A DNA stretch of 64,000 bases from Pelagibius sp964472095 (lineage in GTDB: Bacteria > Pseudomonadota > Alphaproteobacteria > Kiloniellales > Kiloniellaceae): assembly GCA_964472095.1 (NCBI GenBank), contig CAYYIV010000008.1, forward strand, positions 84,585-148,584, in the 5' to 3' direction. A program made the position numbers and the translations under genes. The notes beneath the pieces were generated by a model. It saw only the letters and a list, made by a program, of their open reading frames with translations, did not search any database and was not told the DNA's origin. Positions 16,557 to 25,410 of this stretch are shown one piece after another. Every line of letters starts with the position of its first letter. Position 1 is the first letter of the stretch.

Positions 16557-17882
16557 TCAAGCGGCCGGCGCGGACACAAGCGCGTGAGCCCGCTCGCCGG
16601 CGATGTAGGTGGCGACGACCGCGCGGTCATCGCCGAGGGTCATCAGCAGGAAGAGCTCCTCCTCCAGGGTCGCGATGCGCTCGGCGCGGTGGGCCATGGC
16701 CGGGGTGGCGCGGGTATCGAGCACCACGATGTCGGCCTCGCGTCCTGGCGCCAGCGACCCGACGCGATCGTCGAGGCCGAGGGCGCGGGCGTTGCCCAGG
16801 GTAATGGCGTAGAAGGCTTCCAGCGCCGGCAGATTCTGATCCTGCAGCTGCAGCACCTTGTAAGCTTCGCCGAGGGTTGCGAGCATCGAGTAGCTGGTGC
16901 CGCCGCCGACGTCGGTGGCCAGCGCCACGCGCAGAGGATGCGCGCCGCCCCGCGCCCGCGCACGGTCGAAGAGGCCGGAGCCGATGAAGAGGTTGGAGGT
17001 CGGGCAGAACACCGCCACCGAGCCGCTCTCGCTCAGCAGCTTCCGCTCGCTCTCCGCCAAGTGGATGCAGTGCCCGAAGAGCGAGCGCTGGCCGAGCAGG
17101 CCGAAGCGGTCATAGACGCCGGTGTAGCTCTCGGCCCAGGGAAAGAGCTTCCGTACCGTCTCGATCTCGCGGCGGTTCTCGCTGAGATGGGTCTGCAGGT
17201 AGCAGTCGGGGTGTTCCTTCAGCAGCGCGCCGGCGGCCTCCAGCTGCGCCTCCGTCGAAGTAATGGCGAAACGCGGCGTCACCGCGTAGCGCTGCCGCCC
17301 TTTGCCGTGCCAGCGTTCGATCAGCGCCTTGGACTCGGCGTAGCCGCGCTCGGCGGTGTCGGTCAGGTCCGCCGGCGCGTTGCGGTTCATCAGCACCTTG
17401 CCGGCGATCATCCGGGTGTTGCGGCGGTGGGACTCCGCGAAGAAAGTCTCGGCCGCCTGCGGATGCACCGTGCCGTAGACCGCGGCGGTGGTGGTACCGT
17501 TGCGCGCCAACTCGTCGAGGAAGAAGGCGGCGACCTGGGCGGCGTGCGCCGTATCGGCGAAGCGCTGCTCCTCCACCAGGGCGTAGCGCTCCAGCCAGTC
17601 CATCAGCTGCGCGCCGTAGGAGGCGATCACCTGGGTCTGAGGGAAGTGGATGTGGGCGTCGATGAAGCCCGGCAGGATGAGATTGTCGGGATAGTGATCG
17701 ACGGCTACCTGCGCGTCGAGGCGCGGCAGCAGCGCGGAAGCCTCGCCCACCGCGAGGATGCGCCCCTCGCCCAGCAGCACGAGGCCGTCCTCGATGTAGC
17801 CGTAGGACTCGGCGCCCGCCGTCGCCGGATCGTCGGTAAATGTCAGCAGGCGGCCGCGCAGGGCGCGTGTTGGAGATGTCAT
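16557..17882 (-). CDS. guaD: Guanine deaminase
   Basis: The protein is 441 aa and converts guanine to xanthine and ammonia in the cytoplasm. It is an amidohydrolase-superfamily enzyme. Zinc ligands are visible in GFIDAHIHFPQTQVIASYG (HxH near 76-78), QTHLSENRREIETV, GHCIHL and the catalytic aspartate in ALATDVGGGTSYSM, all diagnostic of guanine deaminase rather than other deaminases. ATG 17882 starts 11 bp after the puuD stop, so the two form an operon, placing guanine salvage or breakdown next to urate oxidation. Its product feeds the xanthine dehydrogenase encoded at 31-35 kb. Confidence 0.95.
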   Translation of the reverse strand: MTSPTRALRGRLLTFTDDPATAGAESYGYIEDGLVLLGEGRILAVGEASALLPRLDAQVAVDHYPDNLILPGFIDAHIHFPQTQVIASYGAQLMDWLERYALVEEQRFADTAHAAQVAAFFLDELARNGTTTAAVYGTVHPQAAETFFAESHRRNTRMIAGKVLMNRNAPADLTDTAERGYAESKALIERWHGKGRQRYAVTPRFAITSTEAQLEAAGALLKEHPDCYLQTHLSENRREIETVRKLFPWAESYTGVYDRFGLLGQRSLFGHCIHLAESERKLLSESGSVAVFCPTSNLFIGSGLFDRARARGGAHPLRVALATDVGGGTSYSMLATLGEAYKVLQLQDQNLPALEAFYAITLGNARALGLDDRVGSLAPGREADIVVLDTRATPAMAHRAERIATLEEELFLLMTLGDDRAVVATYIAGERAHALVSAPAA

Positions 17883-17893
17883 CGGCGGGGAGT

Positions 17894-19102
17894 CTACCAA
17901 GCCGGGGCGCCGGCGGCGAGCCAGGCCGCGAGGATCAGGCGCTCTTCGTCTTCGAGGAAGGTGATGTTGCCCGGCGGCATGGCGTGGCTGCGCACCGACT
18001 GCATCTCGATGGCGCGGGCCTGGGCGCGGATCTGCGCGGGGGTTTCCAGAACGACCCCCTTGGGCGGCACGGCGAGGCCTTCCCACAGGGGCTCGGCGGC
18101 GTGGCACATGGAGCAGCGCGAGAGCACCACGTTCTCCACCTCGAGGCCGAGCTCCGCCGTCTCGATCTCCGGCGGCAGCGAAGCCTCCCCGGCGGGCGTC
18201 ACCGGCTGCGCGCTGAGCCAGACGATGGCGGCAAGGCCGAGGGCAGCGGCACCCCAGGTCCACCAGGGCTCGCGGCCGCCCCTGTGTTTCACGTTGAAGA
18301 AGTGGCGGATGAGGGCGCCGATCACCAGCACGATGGCGAGGATGACCCAGTTCCAGCGGCCGGCGAAGGCCAGCGGATAGTGGTTGGCGATCATGGTGAA
18401 GATCACCGGCAGGGTCAGGTAGTTGTTGTGCAGCGAGCGCTGCTTGGCCTGCGCCCCCAGCTTCGGGTCCGGCGTGCGCCCGGCGATGAGGTCGGCCACC
18501 ACCTTCTTCTGGTTGGGGATGATGACCAGGAAGACGTTGGCAACCATCATGGTACCGATGAGGGCGCCCATCTGCATGGTCATGCCCCGTCCGCTGAAGA
18601 CCAGGGTGAAGAGGAAGGCGAGCGCCACCAGGAAGACGAAGCCGACGCCGGCCAGCGCGGTGTCGCTGCGGCCGAGTGGCGAGCGGCAGAGCAGGTCGTA
18701 GGCTATCCAGCCCAGCGCCAGACCGCCGAGGCTGATCGCCACCGCCAGCCAGGACGTCAACTCCATGACGCCCGCATCGATCATAAAGAGCTCGGCCTGA
18801 AGGTAGTAGACCAGCGCCAGGAGGGCCATGCCGGAGAGCCAGGTGGTATAGGCCTCCCACTTGAACCAGGTCAACTCGTCGGGCATGCGTGCCGGCGCGA
18901 CCAGGTACTTCACCATGTTGTAGAAACCGCCACCATGCACCTGCCAGGCCTCGCCGCCGGCGCCCTCGGGCAGGCCGGCCCGCTGCTTGAGGCTGAGGTC
19001 CAGGGCGATGAAGTAGAAGGAGCTGCCGATCCAGGCGATGCCGGCGATGACATGCAGCCAGCGCACCACCATCTCGGCCCACTCCCACAATACACCCAGC
19101 AT
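17894..19102 (-). CDS. puuD: Membrane urate oxidase PuuD with C-terminal cytochrome c domain
   Basis: The protein is 402 aa from ATG 19102 (MLGVLWEWAEMVVRWLH), with GGAGGG 7 nt upstream; longer in-frame starts run into the upstream repeat. The N-terminal ~300 residues hold about eight membrane helices with the HVIAGIAWIGSSFYF pattern of the urate-hydroxylase domain. The C-terminus is a small heme c domain (CSMCH, with a downstream MPPGN methionine ligand). It oxidises urate to 5-hydroxyisourate at the inner membrane and passes electrons to the respiratory chain, replacing soluble uricase. It is in an operon with guaD. Do not confuse it with the putrescine-utilisation PuuD. Confidence 0.93.
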   Translation of the reverse strand: MLGVLWEWAEMVVRWLHVIAGIAWIGSSFYFIALDLSLKQRAGLPEGAGGEAWQVHGGGFYNMVKYLVAPARMPDELTWFKWEAYTTWLSGMALLALVYYLQAELFMIDAGVMELTSWLAVAISLGGLALGWIAYDLLCRSPLGRSDTALAGVGFVFLVALAFLFTLVFSGRGMTMQMGALIGTMMVANVFLVIIPNQKKVVADLIAGRTPDPKLGAQAKQRSLHNNYLTLPVIFTMIANHYPLAFAGRWNWVILAIVLVIGALIRHFFNVKHRGGREPWWTWGAAALGLAAIVWLSAQPVTPAGEASLPPEIETAELGLEVENVVLSRCSMCHAAEPLWEGLAVPPKGVVLETPAQIRAQARAIEMQSVRSHAMPPGNITFLEDEERLILAAWLAAGAPAW

Positions 19103-19140
19103 GCGGCTACCCTCCATCTGCCTGGCAATCCGGTCTCGCT

Positions 19141-19242
19141 CCTCATGGCTCGAGACGCGCCTGCGGCGCTCCTCACCATGAGGTCGTAGCATTGCCTCAC
19201 CCTGAGGAGCCTTGCACAGCAAGGCGTCGCGAAGGGCGAGGC
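19141..19242. repeat. Alphaproteobacterial-type dispersed palindromic repeat
   Basis: Two linked palindromic units, CCTCATGGCTCGAGACGCGC...CCATGAGG (19141-19183) and GCCTCACCCTGAGGAGC...GGGCGAGGC (about 19194-19242), match the style of dispersed intergenic repeats in Rhizobiales and relatives. They occupy the leader of puuD and probably form a cruciform-like RNA hairpin. The remainder of the gap to 19427 is AT-rich and should contain the divergent promoters of puuD and the LysR gene; I can call no clear boxes. Confidence 0.6.
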
Positions 19243-19427
19243 AAGGCGCACGGGTGTTCGTCACCGCCCCTAAAACCTTTGCCCACCTACAAAATTTTGC
19301 GAGCCCGGCCGACTCCCATGCTAGCGCGGGTCCAGCCCGGGCGGAACGGAATGCGCGGGGCTATGACTTTCAAATAAATCCGAATAAACTTCCGGGCTAA
19401 ATGAGAGGCCAGGGAGAGAGAACGGCG

Positions 19428-20411
19428 ATGTCCCTGCTGGAGAACATCCGGGTTTTCGTGCGCGTCGTGGAGCAGGATTCCATGTCGGCGGCCGGGCGCC
19501 AGCTGCGCCTCTCGCCGGCGGTGGTGAGCCACCGCATCCAGTCGCTGGAAAGCCATCTCGGCGTGCGCCTCTTGAACCGCACCACGCGGCGGGTGCAGCC
19601 GACCGAGCAGGGCCTCGCATTCTACCAGGCCTGCCAGGAGGTCATGGCGGCGGTCGAGCGCGCCGAGACCGTGGTGGCTGGCACCGGCGGCGTGCCACAG
19701 GGCTCGCTGCGCGTCACCGCGCCGCTCGGCTTCGCGCGGCGCATCCTGGCGCCCCTGGTCCCCGAATTCCAACGGCTGCACCCCAAGGTGACGCTACAGC
19801 TGCGCTGCTCCGAGCACCTCATCGACCTCTTGAACGAGTCAGTGGACGTCGCGGTGCGCCTCGCCATCCTCTCCGACTCTTCCCTGATCGCCCGCAAGAT
19901 CGTCGACTGCGAGCGCCTGCTCTGCGCCGCACCGGGCTATCTTTCCGCGCAGGGCACGCCGCAGACGCCGGAGGATCTGCACGACCACAACTGTCTGCTG
20001 CTGCGATTTCCCGGTTCGCAGCAATTCCGCTGGACGCTCCAGACGCCGGAGGGCCCGCAGTCCTTCTCGGTGCAGGGGCGCTGCGATGCCGACGACGGTG
20101 ACCTCCTGACCGACTGGGCGCTGGCCGGCCAGGGCATCGTGCTGAAGCCGCTGTGGGAAGTCGCCGGGCACATCAAGGCCGGCCGCCTCCTCCCCCTCCT
20201 CCTCGACTTCCCGCCCGAGCCGGTGAGCCTCAGCGTGCTTTACCCCCACCGCCGCCTGCTGCCCGCCCGCGTGAAAGCCTTCTCCGACTTCGCGGTCACC
20301 CGGTTCGCCGAGGAGATCGTAGGAAGCTTGAAGGGAATGAGTTTGGCGAGGTTGAAGGGGGCGGAAGTAAAGCCAAGAAAGCCGAAAGCAGGCCAGAGAA
20401 GGCGGGGATAA
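19428..20411 (+). CDS. LysR-family transcriptional regulator
   Basis: The protein is 327 aa from ATG 19428 with AGGGAGAGAG upstream. The winged helix at 1-60 (FVRVVEQDSMSAAGRQLRLSPAVVSHRIQSLE) and the two-lobe effector domain (GSLRVTAPLGFARRILAPL...) place it in the CrgA/DmlR-like subgroup. It is divergent from puuD-guaD and so probably controls them, perhaps with urate or xanthine as ligand. The C-terminal ~30 residues are a lysine/arginine-rich extension (EVKPRKPKAGQRRRG) beyond the usual length. Confidence 0.9.
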   Translation: MSLLENIRVFVRVVEQDSMSAAGRQLRLSPAVVSHRIQSLESHLGVRLLNRTTRRVQPTEQGLAFYQACQEVMAAVERAETVVAGTGGVPQGSLRVTAPLGFARRILAPLVPEFQRLHPKVTLQLRCSEHLIDLLNESVDVAVRLAILSDSSLIARKIVDCERLLCAAPGYLSAQGTPQTPEDLHDHNCLLLRFPGSQQFRWTLQTPEGPQSFSVQGRCDADDGDLLTDWALAGQGIVLKPLWEVAGHIKAGRLLPLLLDFPPEPVSLSVLYPHRRLLPARVKAFSDFAVTRFAEEIVGSLKGMSLARLKGAEVKPRKPKAGQRRRG

Positions 20412-20578
20412 GCCACCGCCCTGGACGACCGCGGCAGTAGGAGCCGCAGCCTGCTGATGGCCCGACGTCCTGCGGCTTGGGCCTCGCTTGAGGCATAGTT
20501 TCATGTTATCGGGACGAGAACGCAGGGGCTCACGAATCGCCGTGGGGTTCTGCGCTCTAGGATACGATCGTCGCAGTG

Positions 20579-22153
20579 ATGAACATTCAGGATCAGCAGG
20601 CCGTGAGCGGGCGCCATTCGTGGATCTTGGAAGCCTGTGCTTACGGCCTTGCGGCCGTCGTCGTCGTTGTGATCGGCGCCGCCAACCTGCATTTTCCCTT
20701 CGGTCCCGATCAGGCCGTCATCTTCCACGGCGCAAAGCGGCTCGACGAGGGCGCGATCTACTACGTCGACTATTGGGACAACAAGCAGCCCGGGCTTTAC
20801 TACTTCTATCTGCTGGCGGGCCGAGCCTTCGGCTTCACCGAGTTCGGCATCCACTTGTTCGAGCTGCTGTGGATGCTTGCCTTCACACTGCTGCTGATGG
20901 CGACGCTTCGCGACGCCTTCCGGCTGCCGTGGCTGTCCGCCGTGATCCCCATTGCGACGATCGGCGTCTACTACGGACTGGCCGGCGAGGCCGAACTGAC
21001 TCAGCTCGAATTCCTCGTATCGTTTCCGTTGTTCGCCATGGTCCTGTGCCTGCTCCGAGCCTATCGCCATCCCCGGGCCCTGCCCGCTCTGTACTTCGCG
21101 AGCGGCCTGCTGGCGGGCGTGGTCGTGCTGTTCAAGCTGCTGTTGGCGCCGCTTTGCATCGGCCTGTGGCTGGTCGCACTCGCCTACCAATTCAGGGCGC
21201 CTGGCGTCAGACTCGCCGCGCTGGCTCTCCGGGCTGTATTGCCCGCCGCGGCGGGTGTGGCTCTGGTGCTGGGGAGTATCGTTCTGCTCTATGTCCGTTG
21301 GGGTCATCTGGACGAGCTCATCTGGACCGCCTTCGTCTATCCGCTGCAGGCTCTGGCATACTCGCCGCCCGCCAGCAGTACCCGGCTGGTGACCGCCGTC
21401 GCCTTCTTCATGTCAGGGTTCGCGCCATGGGCCCTGTTCGCGCTCTTCGCTGCCGCGTTGTGGATCTGGCGCCGGAGGGAGCTGACCGGCGCGCTGATGC
21501 TGAGCTGGCTCGTGATCGGGATCGGCCTCTTCCTCGTGCAGCGGGTTTCGTGGTGGCAATACCATACCCTTCTCGTTCTGTTTCCGGCCGGCTGCCTCGC
21601 CGTGCTGGGCATCGACCGGCTGTGCGAGTGGCTCGGCGGTGAGGCCGCGGGAAGTGGCGCGCGCCGAGGCATTCTTGCAGGCGTGCTGGCGTTGACGGCG
21701 ACCGCCGGCCTGGGCGACGCGCTGGTCAGGAAGGCACAGCCCCTGCTGTCGGCCATCGTGATCTCGGGCAAGAGCGTCCGGCAATACCAGGCGCAGGTGA
21801 CGGTCAGCGAGCACTACGGACGCATCCAGCGCGGGGTCCAGTTCCTGCAATCGCCCGCCGCCCTGCCGGGCCCGATCTACGCCTTCGGAAATGCCATGGC
21901 CTATGAGTTTTCGGGCCGCGCCTCGGCACACGCGACGGCGGGATCCTCGTGGGAGTTCTATCTGCCTGGTCAGATCGACGACATCCTGGAAAGCCTGGAC
22001 CGGCAGCAGGTACCCTATGTCTTCGTCGACCGCGTGGACACAAAGCTCTTCCACCTTCGTCCCAGAATCGGCGCTTACCTGGAAGCAAATTACGTCCACG
22101 ACCGCAGCGACGACAGCGGCATCTGGTTCAGCCGCCGCGAATTGATGGAATAG
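20579..22153 (+). CDS. Multi-pass membrane protein of GT-C glycosyltransferase type
   Basis: The protein is 524 aa with about 10-12 membrane helices. The first periplasmic loop contains DEGAIYYVDYWDNKQPGLYYFY, matching the dolichol-phosphate-mannose/ArnT-like GT-C pattern (D..DY.D.K.P..Y) where an acidic residue is catalytic. The last ~150 residues are a soluble periplasmic domain. It probably transfers a lipid-linked sugar to an envelope target. It is monocistronic, with a weak ribosome-binding site (ATG 20579; a GTG lies one codon earlier). Acceptor and donor are unknown. Confidence 0.7.
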   Translation: MNIQDQQAVSGRHSWILEACAYGLAAVVVVVIGAANLHFPFGPDQAVIFHGAKRLDEGAIYYVDYWDNKQPGLYYFYLLAGRAFGFTEFGIHLFELLWMLAFTLLLMATLRDAFRLPWLSAVIPIATIGVYYGLAGEAELTQLEFLVSFPLFAMVLCLLRAYRHPRALPALYFASGLLAGVVVLFKLLLAPLCIGLWLVALAYQFRAPGVRLAALALRAVLPAAAGVALVLGSIVLLYVRWGHLDELIWTAFVYPLQALAYSPPASSTRLVTAVAFFMSGFAPWALFALFAAALWIWRRRELTGALMLSWLVIGIGLFLVQRVSWWQYHTLLVLFPAGCLAVLGIDRLCEWLGGEAAGSGARRGILAGVLALTATAGLGDALVRKAQPLLSAIVISGKSVRQYQAQVTVSEHYGRIQRGVQFLQSPAALPGPIYAFGNAMAYEFSGRASAHATAGSSWEFYLPGQIDDILESLDRQQVPYVFVDRVDTKLFHLRPRIGAYLEANYVHDRSDDSGIWFSRRELME

Positions 22154-22244
22154 CGGTCAGGAAACGCGCCCGGCGGCACGTAAAGACACTGCCGCGCCTT
22201 CGGCGTGGACCTTGTGGCAACCGTCAATGCCCGATCCGGGAAGC

Positions 22245-23672
22245 TTAGGCGTCCTGCTCCGGGAACCGATAGCCGCAGACGGTGCAGTAGCGCTTGGCGG
22301 CCGGTGCGCGGGCGCCGCAGCTGTGGCAGAACTTCATCACGGCTTTCGGCTTCGGCTTCGGCTCGGGCTTCGGGGTGCGGGGCTTCGGCTTTGCGGCTTT
22401 CGGCTTCTCCGCCTTCGGCTTTGTCGTTTTTGGGGCGACTTCCAGGGCGGCCAGCAGGGCGCCTGCGGAGGTGTAGCGCTGCTCGGGCGGCGCCACGCAG
22501 GTGTCGATGACCTCGATCAGATCGCCGGGCACGCCGCGGACCTCCAGATAGCGCCGCCAGCCCCCCTCCATCCGGCTGGCGACATTGCCGATGAGCAGCT
22601 GATAGCCGACCACGCCGATCGCATAGACGTCGTCGCGCGGATCGGGCGGGGCGAAGCGGTCGCGCATCGGATCCGAGTAGACCGGCGTGTGGGCAGCGTG
22701 GAGGAGCGTGGGGTGAGTCGCCTCACCGTCCCGGCCGTCGGCCGTTCTGGCTTCGGACTCGGCCATCACGGCGCCGATGCCGAAGTCGCCGACCTTGACG
22801 CGGCCCTCACGCGTGATCATCAGGTTCGCGGGCTTCAGGTCGCGATGCACGATACTGTTGTCGTGCGCGACCGCCACGGCCCGCGCGGTCATCTTCAGGA
22901 CGGAGATGACCTCCTGCGGCTGCGGCGCCCGACCCTCGAAGCTGTCCAGCCAGTTCGCGAGGTTGCCGCCGTCGATGTATTCGTAGACCAGGAAAGGCGG
23001 ATCGGCGCTGTAGGCGGTCTGCTGCAGCTGGACAAAGTCCTTCGCCGAGCTGTAGCCCTTCAGCCTGTCGAGCAGCTGGATCTCGCGCTTGAGGCTCGGC
23101 AGCAGCGCCTCGTTGAGGCAGAACTTCAGGGCAACCGGCGGCTGCCCCGCGAGTTCGGTGTTGCGGGCCTTCCACACTTCGGCAAAGCCGCCCTGCCCGA
23201 GCAGCGTTTCCAGGCGAAAGTCATAGCCGGGAATCTTGTAGCCGGGCAAGAAATGCGGCGGCCGGATAGGGAGGAAGCGCGCCATCTGTTCGGGACTGTG
23301 CGGCAGCTGGGACAGCAGCGTGGTGACATGCCCGCCGTCGTCCCAGCGGTGGAGGGCCTGTCGCGAGGTCATGGGAATGGCGGAGAGGTACTTGACCAGT
23401 TCCGTCTTCAGGTCTTCATCCAGGTCGGTTTCGGCGACCCGCTTGGCGGCGATGCCGAAGGTCCAGCTGAAGGGCAGGCGCGTGAAGGCATCCAGTATGC
23501 GCGGCTGATCCGATTCCCTGTACTTCTTGAGGATGCGGAGAAAGGCGCGGCCGACATGGGGGGCGAGCGCCATGGCCGTATGGCTGCCCGGCAGCACCAT
23601 CCCGGCGACATCCCGCAAGGCCGCGGTGACCAGGTCCTGAAAGACCTCCTCGCCGACGATATCGGAGACCAT
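22245..23672 (-). CDS. Hanks-type Ser/Thr protein kinase with C-terminal zinc ribbon
   Basis: The protein is 475 aa. The N-terminal ~150 residues are a helical domain I do not recognise. The kinase domain spans about 155-410: glycine loop LLGQGGFAEVWKA, lysine in VALKFC, catalytic loop IVHRDLKPANLM, magnesium motif VGDFGIG. A low-complexity lysine/proline tail with KPK repeats (about 415-450) leads to a zinc ribbon (CHSCGARAPAAKRYCTVCG). No membrane helix is seen, so it is a soluble kinase. It lies 30 bp downstream of a small zinc-ribbon membrane protein gene on the same strand, which may anchor or regulate it through the matching ribbon. Confidence 0.9.
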   Translation of the reverse strand: MVSDIVGEEVFQDLVTAALRDVAGMVLPGSHTAMALAPHVGRAFLRILKKYRESDQPRILDAFTRLPFSWTFGIAAKRVAETDLDEDLKTELVKYLSAIPMTSRQALHRWDDGGHVTTLLSQLPHSPEQMARFLPIRPPHFLPGYKIPGYDFRLETLLGQGGFAEVWKARNTELAGQPPVALKFCLNEALLPSLKREIQLLDRLKGYSSAKDFVQLQQTAYSADPPFLVYEYIDGGNLANWLDSFEGRAPQPQEVISVLKMTARAVAVAHDNSIVHRDLKPANLMITREGRVKVGDFGIGAVMAESEARTADGRDGEATHPTLLHAAHTPVYSDPMRDRFAPPDPRDDVYAIGVVGYQLLIGNVASRMEGGWRRYLEVRGVPGDLIEVIDTCVAPPEQRYTSAGALLAALEVAPKTTKPKAEKPKAAKPKPRTPKPEPKPKPKAVMKFCHSCGARAPAAKRYCTVCGYRFPEQDA

Positions 23673-23702
23673 GATTTCAGCCCTCCGCGCGTTATCGGCT
23701 CG

Positions 23703-23888
23703 TCACATACCGGCCAGCAACCCCAGGACGAACAGACCGACGACGACAATACCGATCCACTTGAAGACGTTCTCCCAAGAGGCGCCGCCCGATCCGCCGC
23801 CCTTCCCCGCCGATTCGATCTTGCGTCCACAGTCCCCGCAGAACTTCGCGTCAGCGGGATTCTTGGATCCACAGTCCGGACATTTCAT
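23703..23888 (-). CDS. Small zinc-ribbon protein with one membrane helix
   Basis: The protein is 61 aa from ATG 23888 (MKCPDCGSKNPADAKFCGDCG), with GGGGGAG upstream. Two CxxC pairs form a zinc ribbon, then a glycine-serine linker and a single C-terminal membrane helix (WIGIVVVGLFVLGLLAGM). It precedes the Ser/Thr kinase gene by 30 bp. A zinc ribbon in both proteins suggests physical or regulatory pairing at the membrane; this is inference. Confidence 0.75.
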   Translation of the reverse strand: MKCPDCGSKNPADAKFCGDCGRKIESAGKGGGSGGASWENVFKWIGIVVVGLFVLGLLAGM

Positions 23889-24218
23889 GACCTGCTCTCC
23901 CCCGGTCTGGATCAACGACTGGTAAGATCCGAAGGCTGCCTTCCACCACTGGGGCCATTGCCCCCCATTCTCTGCCTATCCGGTTCCGTCTTCAATCGTC
24001 CGGGATGCTGCGAAACTTCCCAACGACCCCACGACGATCCTCACAGATCGCGCCAGTTGGGGTGTGTGGCGCGGTAGGCGGAGATCCGCTGCGTCATCCC
24101 GCCACGATATGAAGTCCTCCCCCTTTGCGGGGGAGGATTTCGGAGGGGGTCACTGCGCACTGGAGGTACATCACGACGCGCCGCGACCCCGCCCCAGCCT
24201 TCCACCATAAGGGGGCCG
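23889..24218. repeat. Intergenic region with REP-like hairpin
   Basis: This 330-bp gap lies between the zinc-ribbon gene and the mddA-like gene, both minus strand. It holds one strong 9-bp hairpin, TCCTCCCCC-TTTG-GGGGGAGGA (24115-24137, one spare base), similar in style to the repeat at 16.2 kb. A short minus-strand reading frame ending near 24043 (..QRISAYRATHPNWRDL) looks protein-like but has no start of its own; it could be a gene remnant. I see nothing else. Confidence 0.45.
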
Positions 24219-24998
24219 CTACGTCTCGCGCGGCCCGGCCTGCATCGGCCGGTCGGGGCTGGCCCCGGCCTTGCGCCACGGGCGCGGCAGGATCATCGGC
24301 ACCTGCTGGCGGTAGCGGCGGTAGCGGTCGCCGAAGAGGGCGATGAGATCACGCTCCTCGAGGTGGATGCCGATGAAGATATAGCCGGTGGTGGCCACGG
24401 CGAAGAGCAGGTGGCCGGCGGTCATCGCCGGAGTCGCCCAGAAGGCGAGCAGGAAGCCCAGATAGATCGGATGGCGCACCCACTTGTAGAACAGCGGGGT
24501 CCTGAGCGCCGGCGGCGGCAGGGCGCGCCGCCGCAGCCGGGCATAGACCTGGGCGAGGCCGAACAGCTCCCAGTGGCTGATGAGAAAGGTGCTGATCAGC
24601 AGGATGATCCAGCCGAGCCAGAACACCGCCTGGAAAGCGAGGACGGCGCGCGGATCGGTGACCGTCCAGACGGCTTGCGGCATCGGCCGCCACTGCCAGA
24701 AAAGCAGCAGCAGCACGAGGCTCGTGAGCAGGACGAAGGTCGAGCGTTCCACCGACGGCGGAACGACCCGTGTCCAGCGGCGCTTGAAGCCCCGGCGCGC
24801 CATACCGCTGTGCTGCACGGCGAAGAGGGCGAGCAGCAGGCTGTTGATGACGAGAGCCGGCAGGATCGGCCCGGCCGGACCGCTGTCGATAGTCTTCGGC
24901 ACCGGCAGGCCGCCGACAAAGGCGATGGCATAGAGAAAGGTGCCGAGAAAAAGCCCATAGGCGAGAGTGCCGTACAGGAGAGCCGCTAAACCGGGCAT
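24219..24998 (-). CDS. mddA: MddA-like methanethiol S-methyltransferase (NnrU/isoprenylcysteine methyltransferase superfamily)
   Basis: The protein is 259 aa from ATG 24998 with GGAGG 7 nt upstream. It has about five membrane helices. The segment PKTIDSGPAGPILPALVIN followed by LFAVQHSGMARRGFKRRWTR and ERSTFVLL closely fits what I recall of MddA, which methylates methanethiol to dimethylsulfide with SAM. The C-terminal KWVRHPIYLGFLLAFW and HLEERDLIALFGDRYRRYR motifs are the SAM-binding part of the isoprenylcysteine methyltransferase fold. It is a single gene. The reaction is inferred from family pattern; other thiol acceptors are possible. Confidence 0.7.
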   Translation of the reverse strand: MPGLAALLYGTLAYGLFLGTFLYAIAFVGGLPVPKTIDSGPAGPILPALVINSLLLALFAVQHSGMARRGFKRRWTRVVPPSVERSTFVLLTSLVLLLLFWQWRPMPQAVWTVTDPRAVLAFQAVFWLGWIILLISTFLISHWELFGLAQVYARLRRRALPPPALRTPLFYKWVRHPIYLGFLLAFWATPAMTAGHLLFAVATTGYIFIGIHLEERDLIALFGDRYRRYRQQVPMILPRPWRKAGASPDRPMQAGPRET

Positions 24999-25071
24999 GA
25001 GTTTTCCTCCGGAATTGATGTTTTCTGTACCGCCCACGCCTCGCGCGGCGGCTTTCGGCCGCCTGCTGCCG

Positions 25072-25266
25072 CTAGAAGTATTTCAGCAGGCGCCATTGGC
25101 CCCGCCAGTCGGGCTCCGGGGCCGCCGGCGCCTTGGCCTTGTCGGCTGCCCGGATCCTGGGCTGCGGCCAGCGCGCCACGTCGAACGACTCCGGCCCGGC
25201 GATCTCCGGACCGGCGGACAGCGCGTCGATTCCGCGCGCAGCGGGGGAGGCTTTTCGCAACCGCAT
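25072..25266 (-). CDS. Small hypothetical protein
   Basis: The protein is 64 aa from ATG 25266 with AAGGA 7 nt upstream. It is proline/alanine-rich and lacks hydrophobic segments; the end is DWRGQWRLLKYF. No family is recognised. The good ribosome-binding site and host-like codon use are the only support. It lies about 70 bp upstream of the mddA-like gene on the same strand and could be its operon mate. Confidence 0.4.
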   Translation of the reverse strand: MRLRKASPAARGIDALSAGPEIAGPESFDVARWPQPRIRAADKAKAPAAPEPDWRGQWRLLKYF

Positions 25267-25410
25267 GAGGTGATCCTTCTCGCTTCGACCGGTCCTTGTC
25301 GGCGAAGAGCCTAGCCGGAGTGCCGGTTCCCTGCTTTGAGAGGAGCTTGAGAAAGACTTGTCATTTCCCTGATAATCCACGCGAAGGACCACTCTCGGGC
25401 GTGAACTGCC

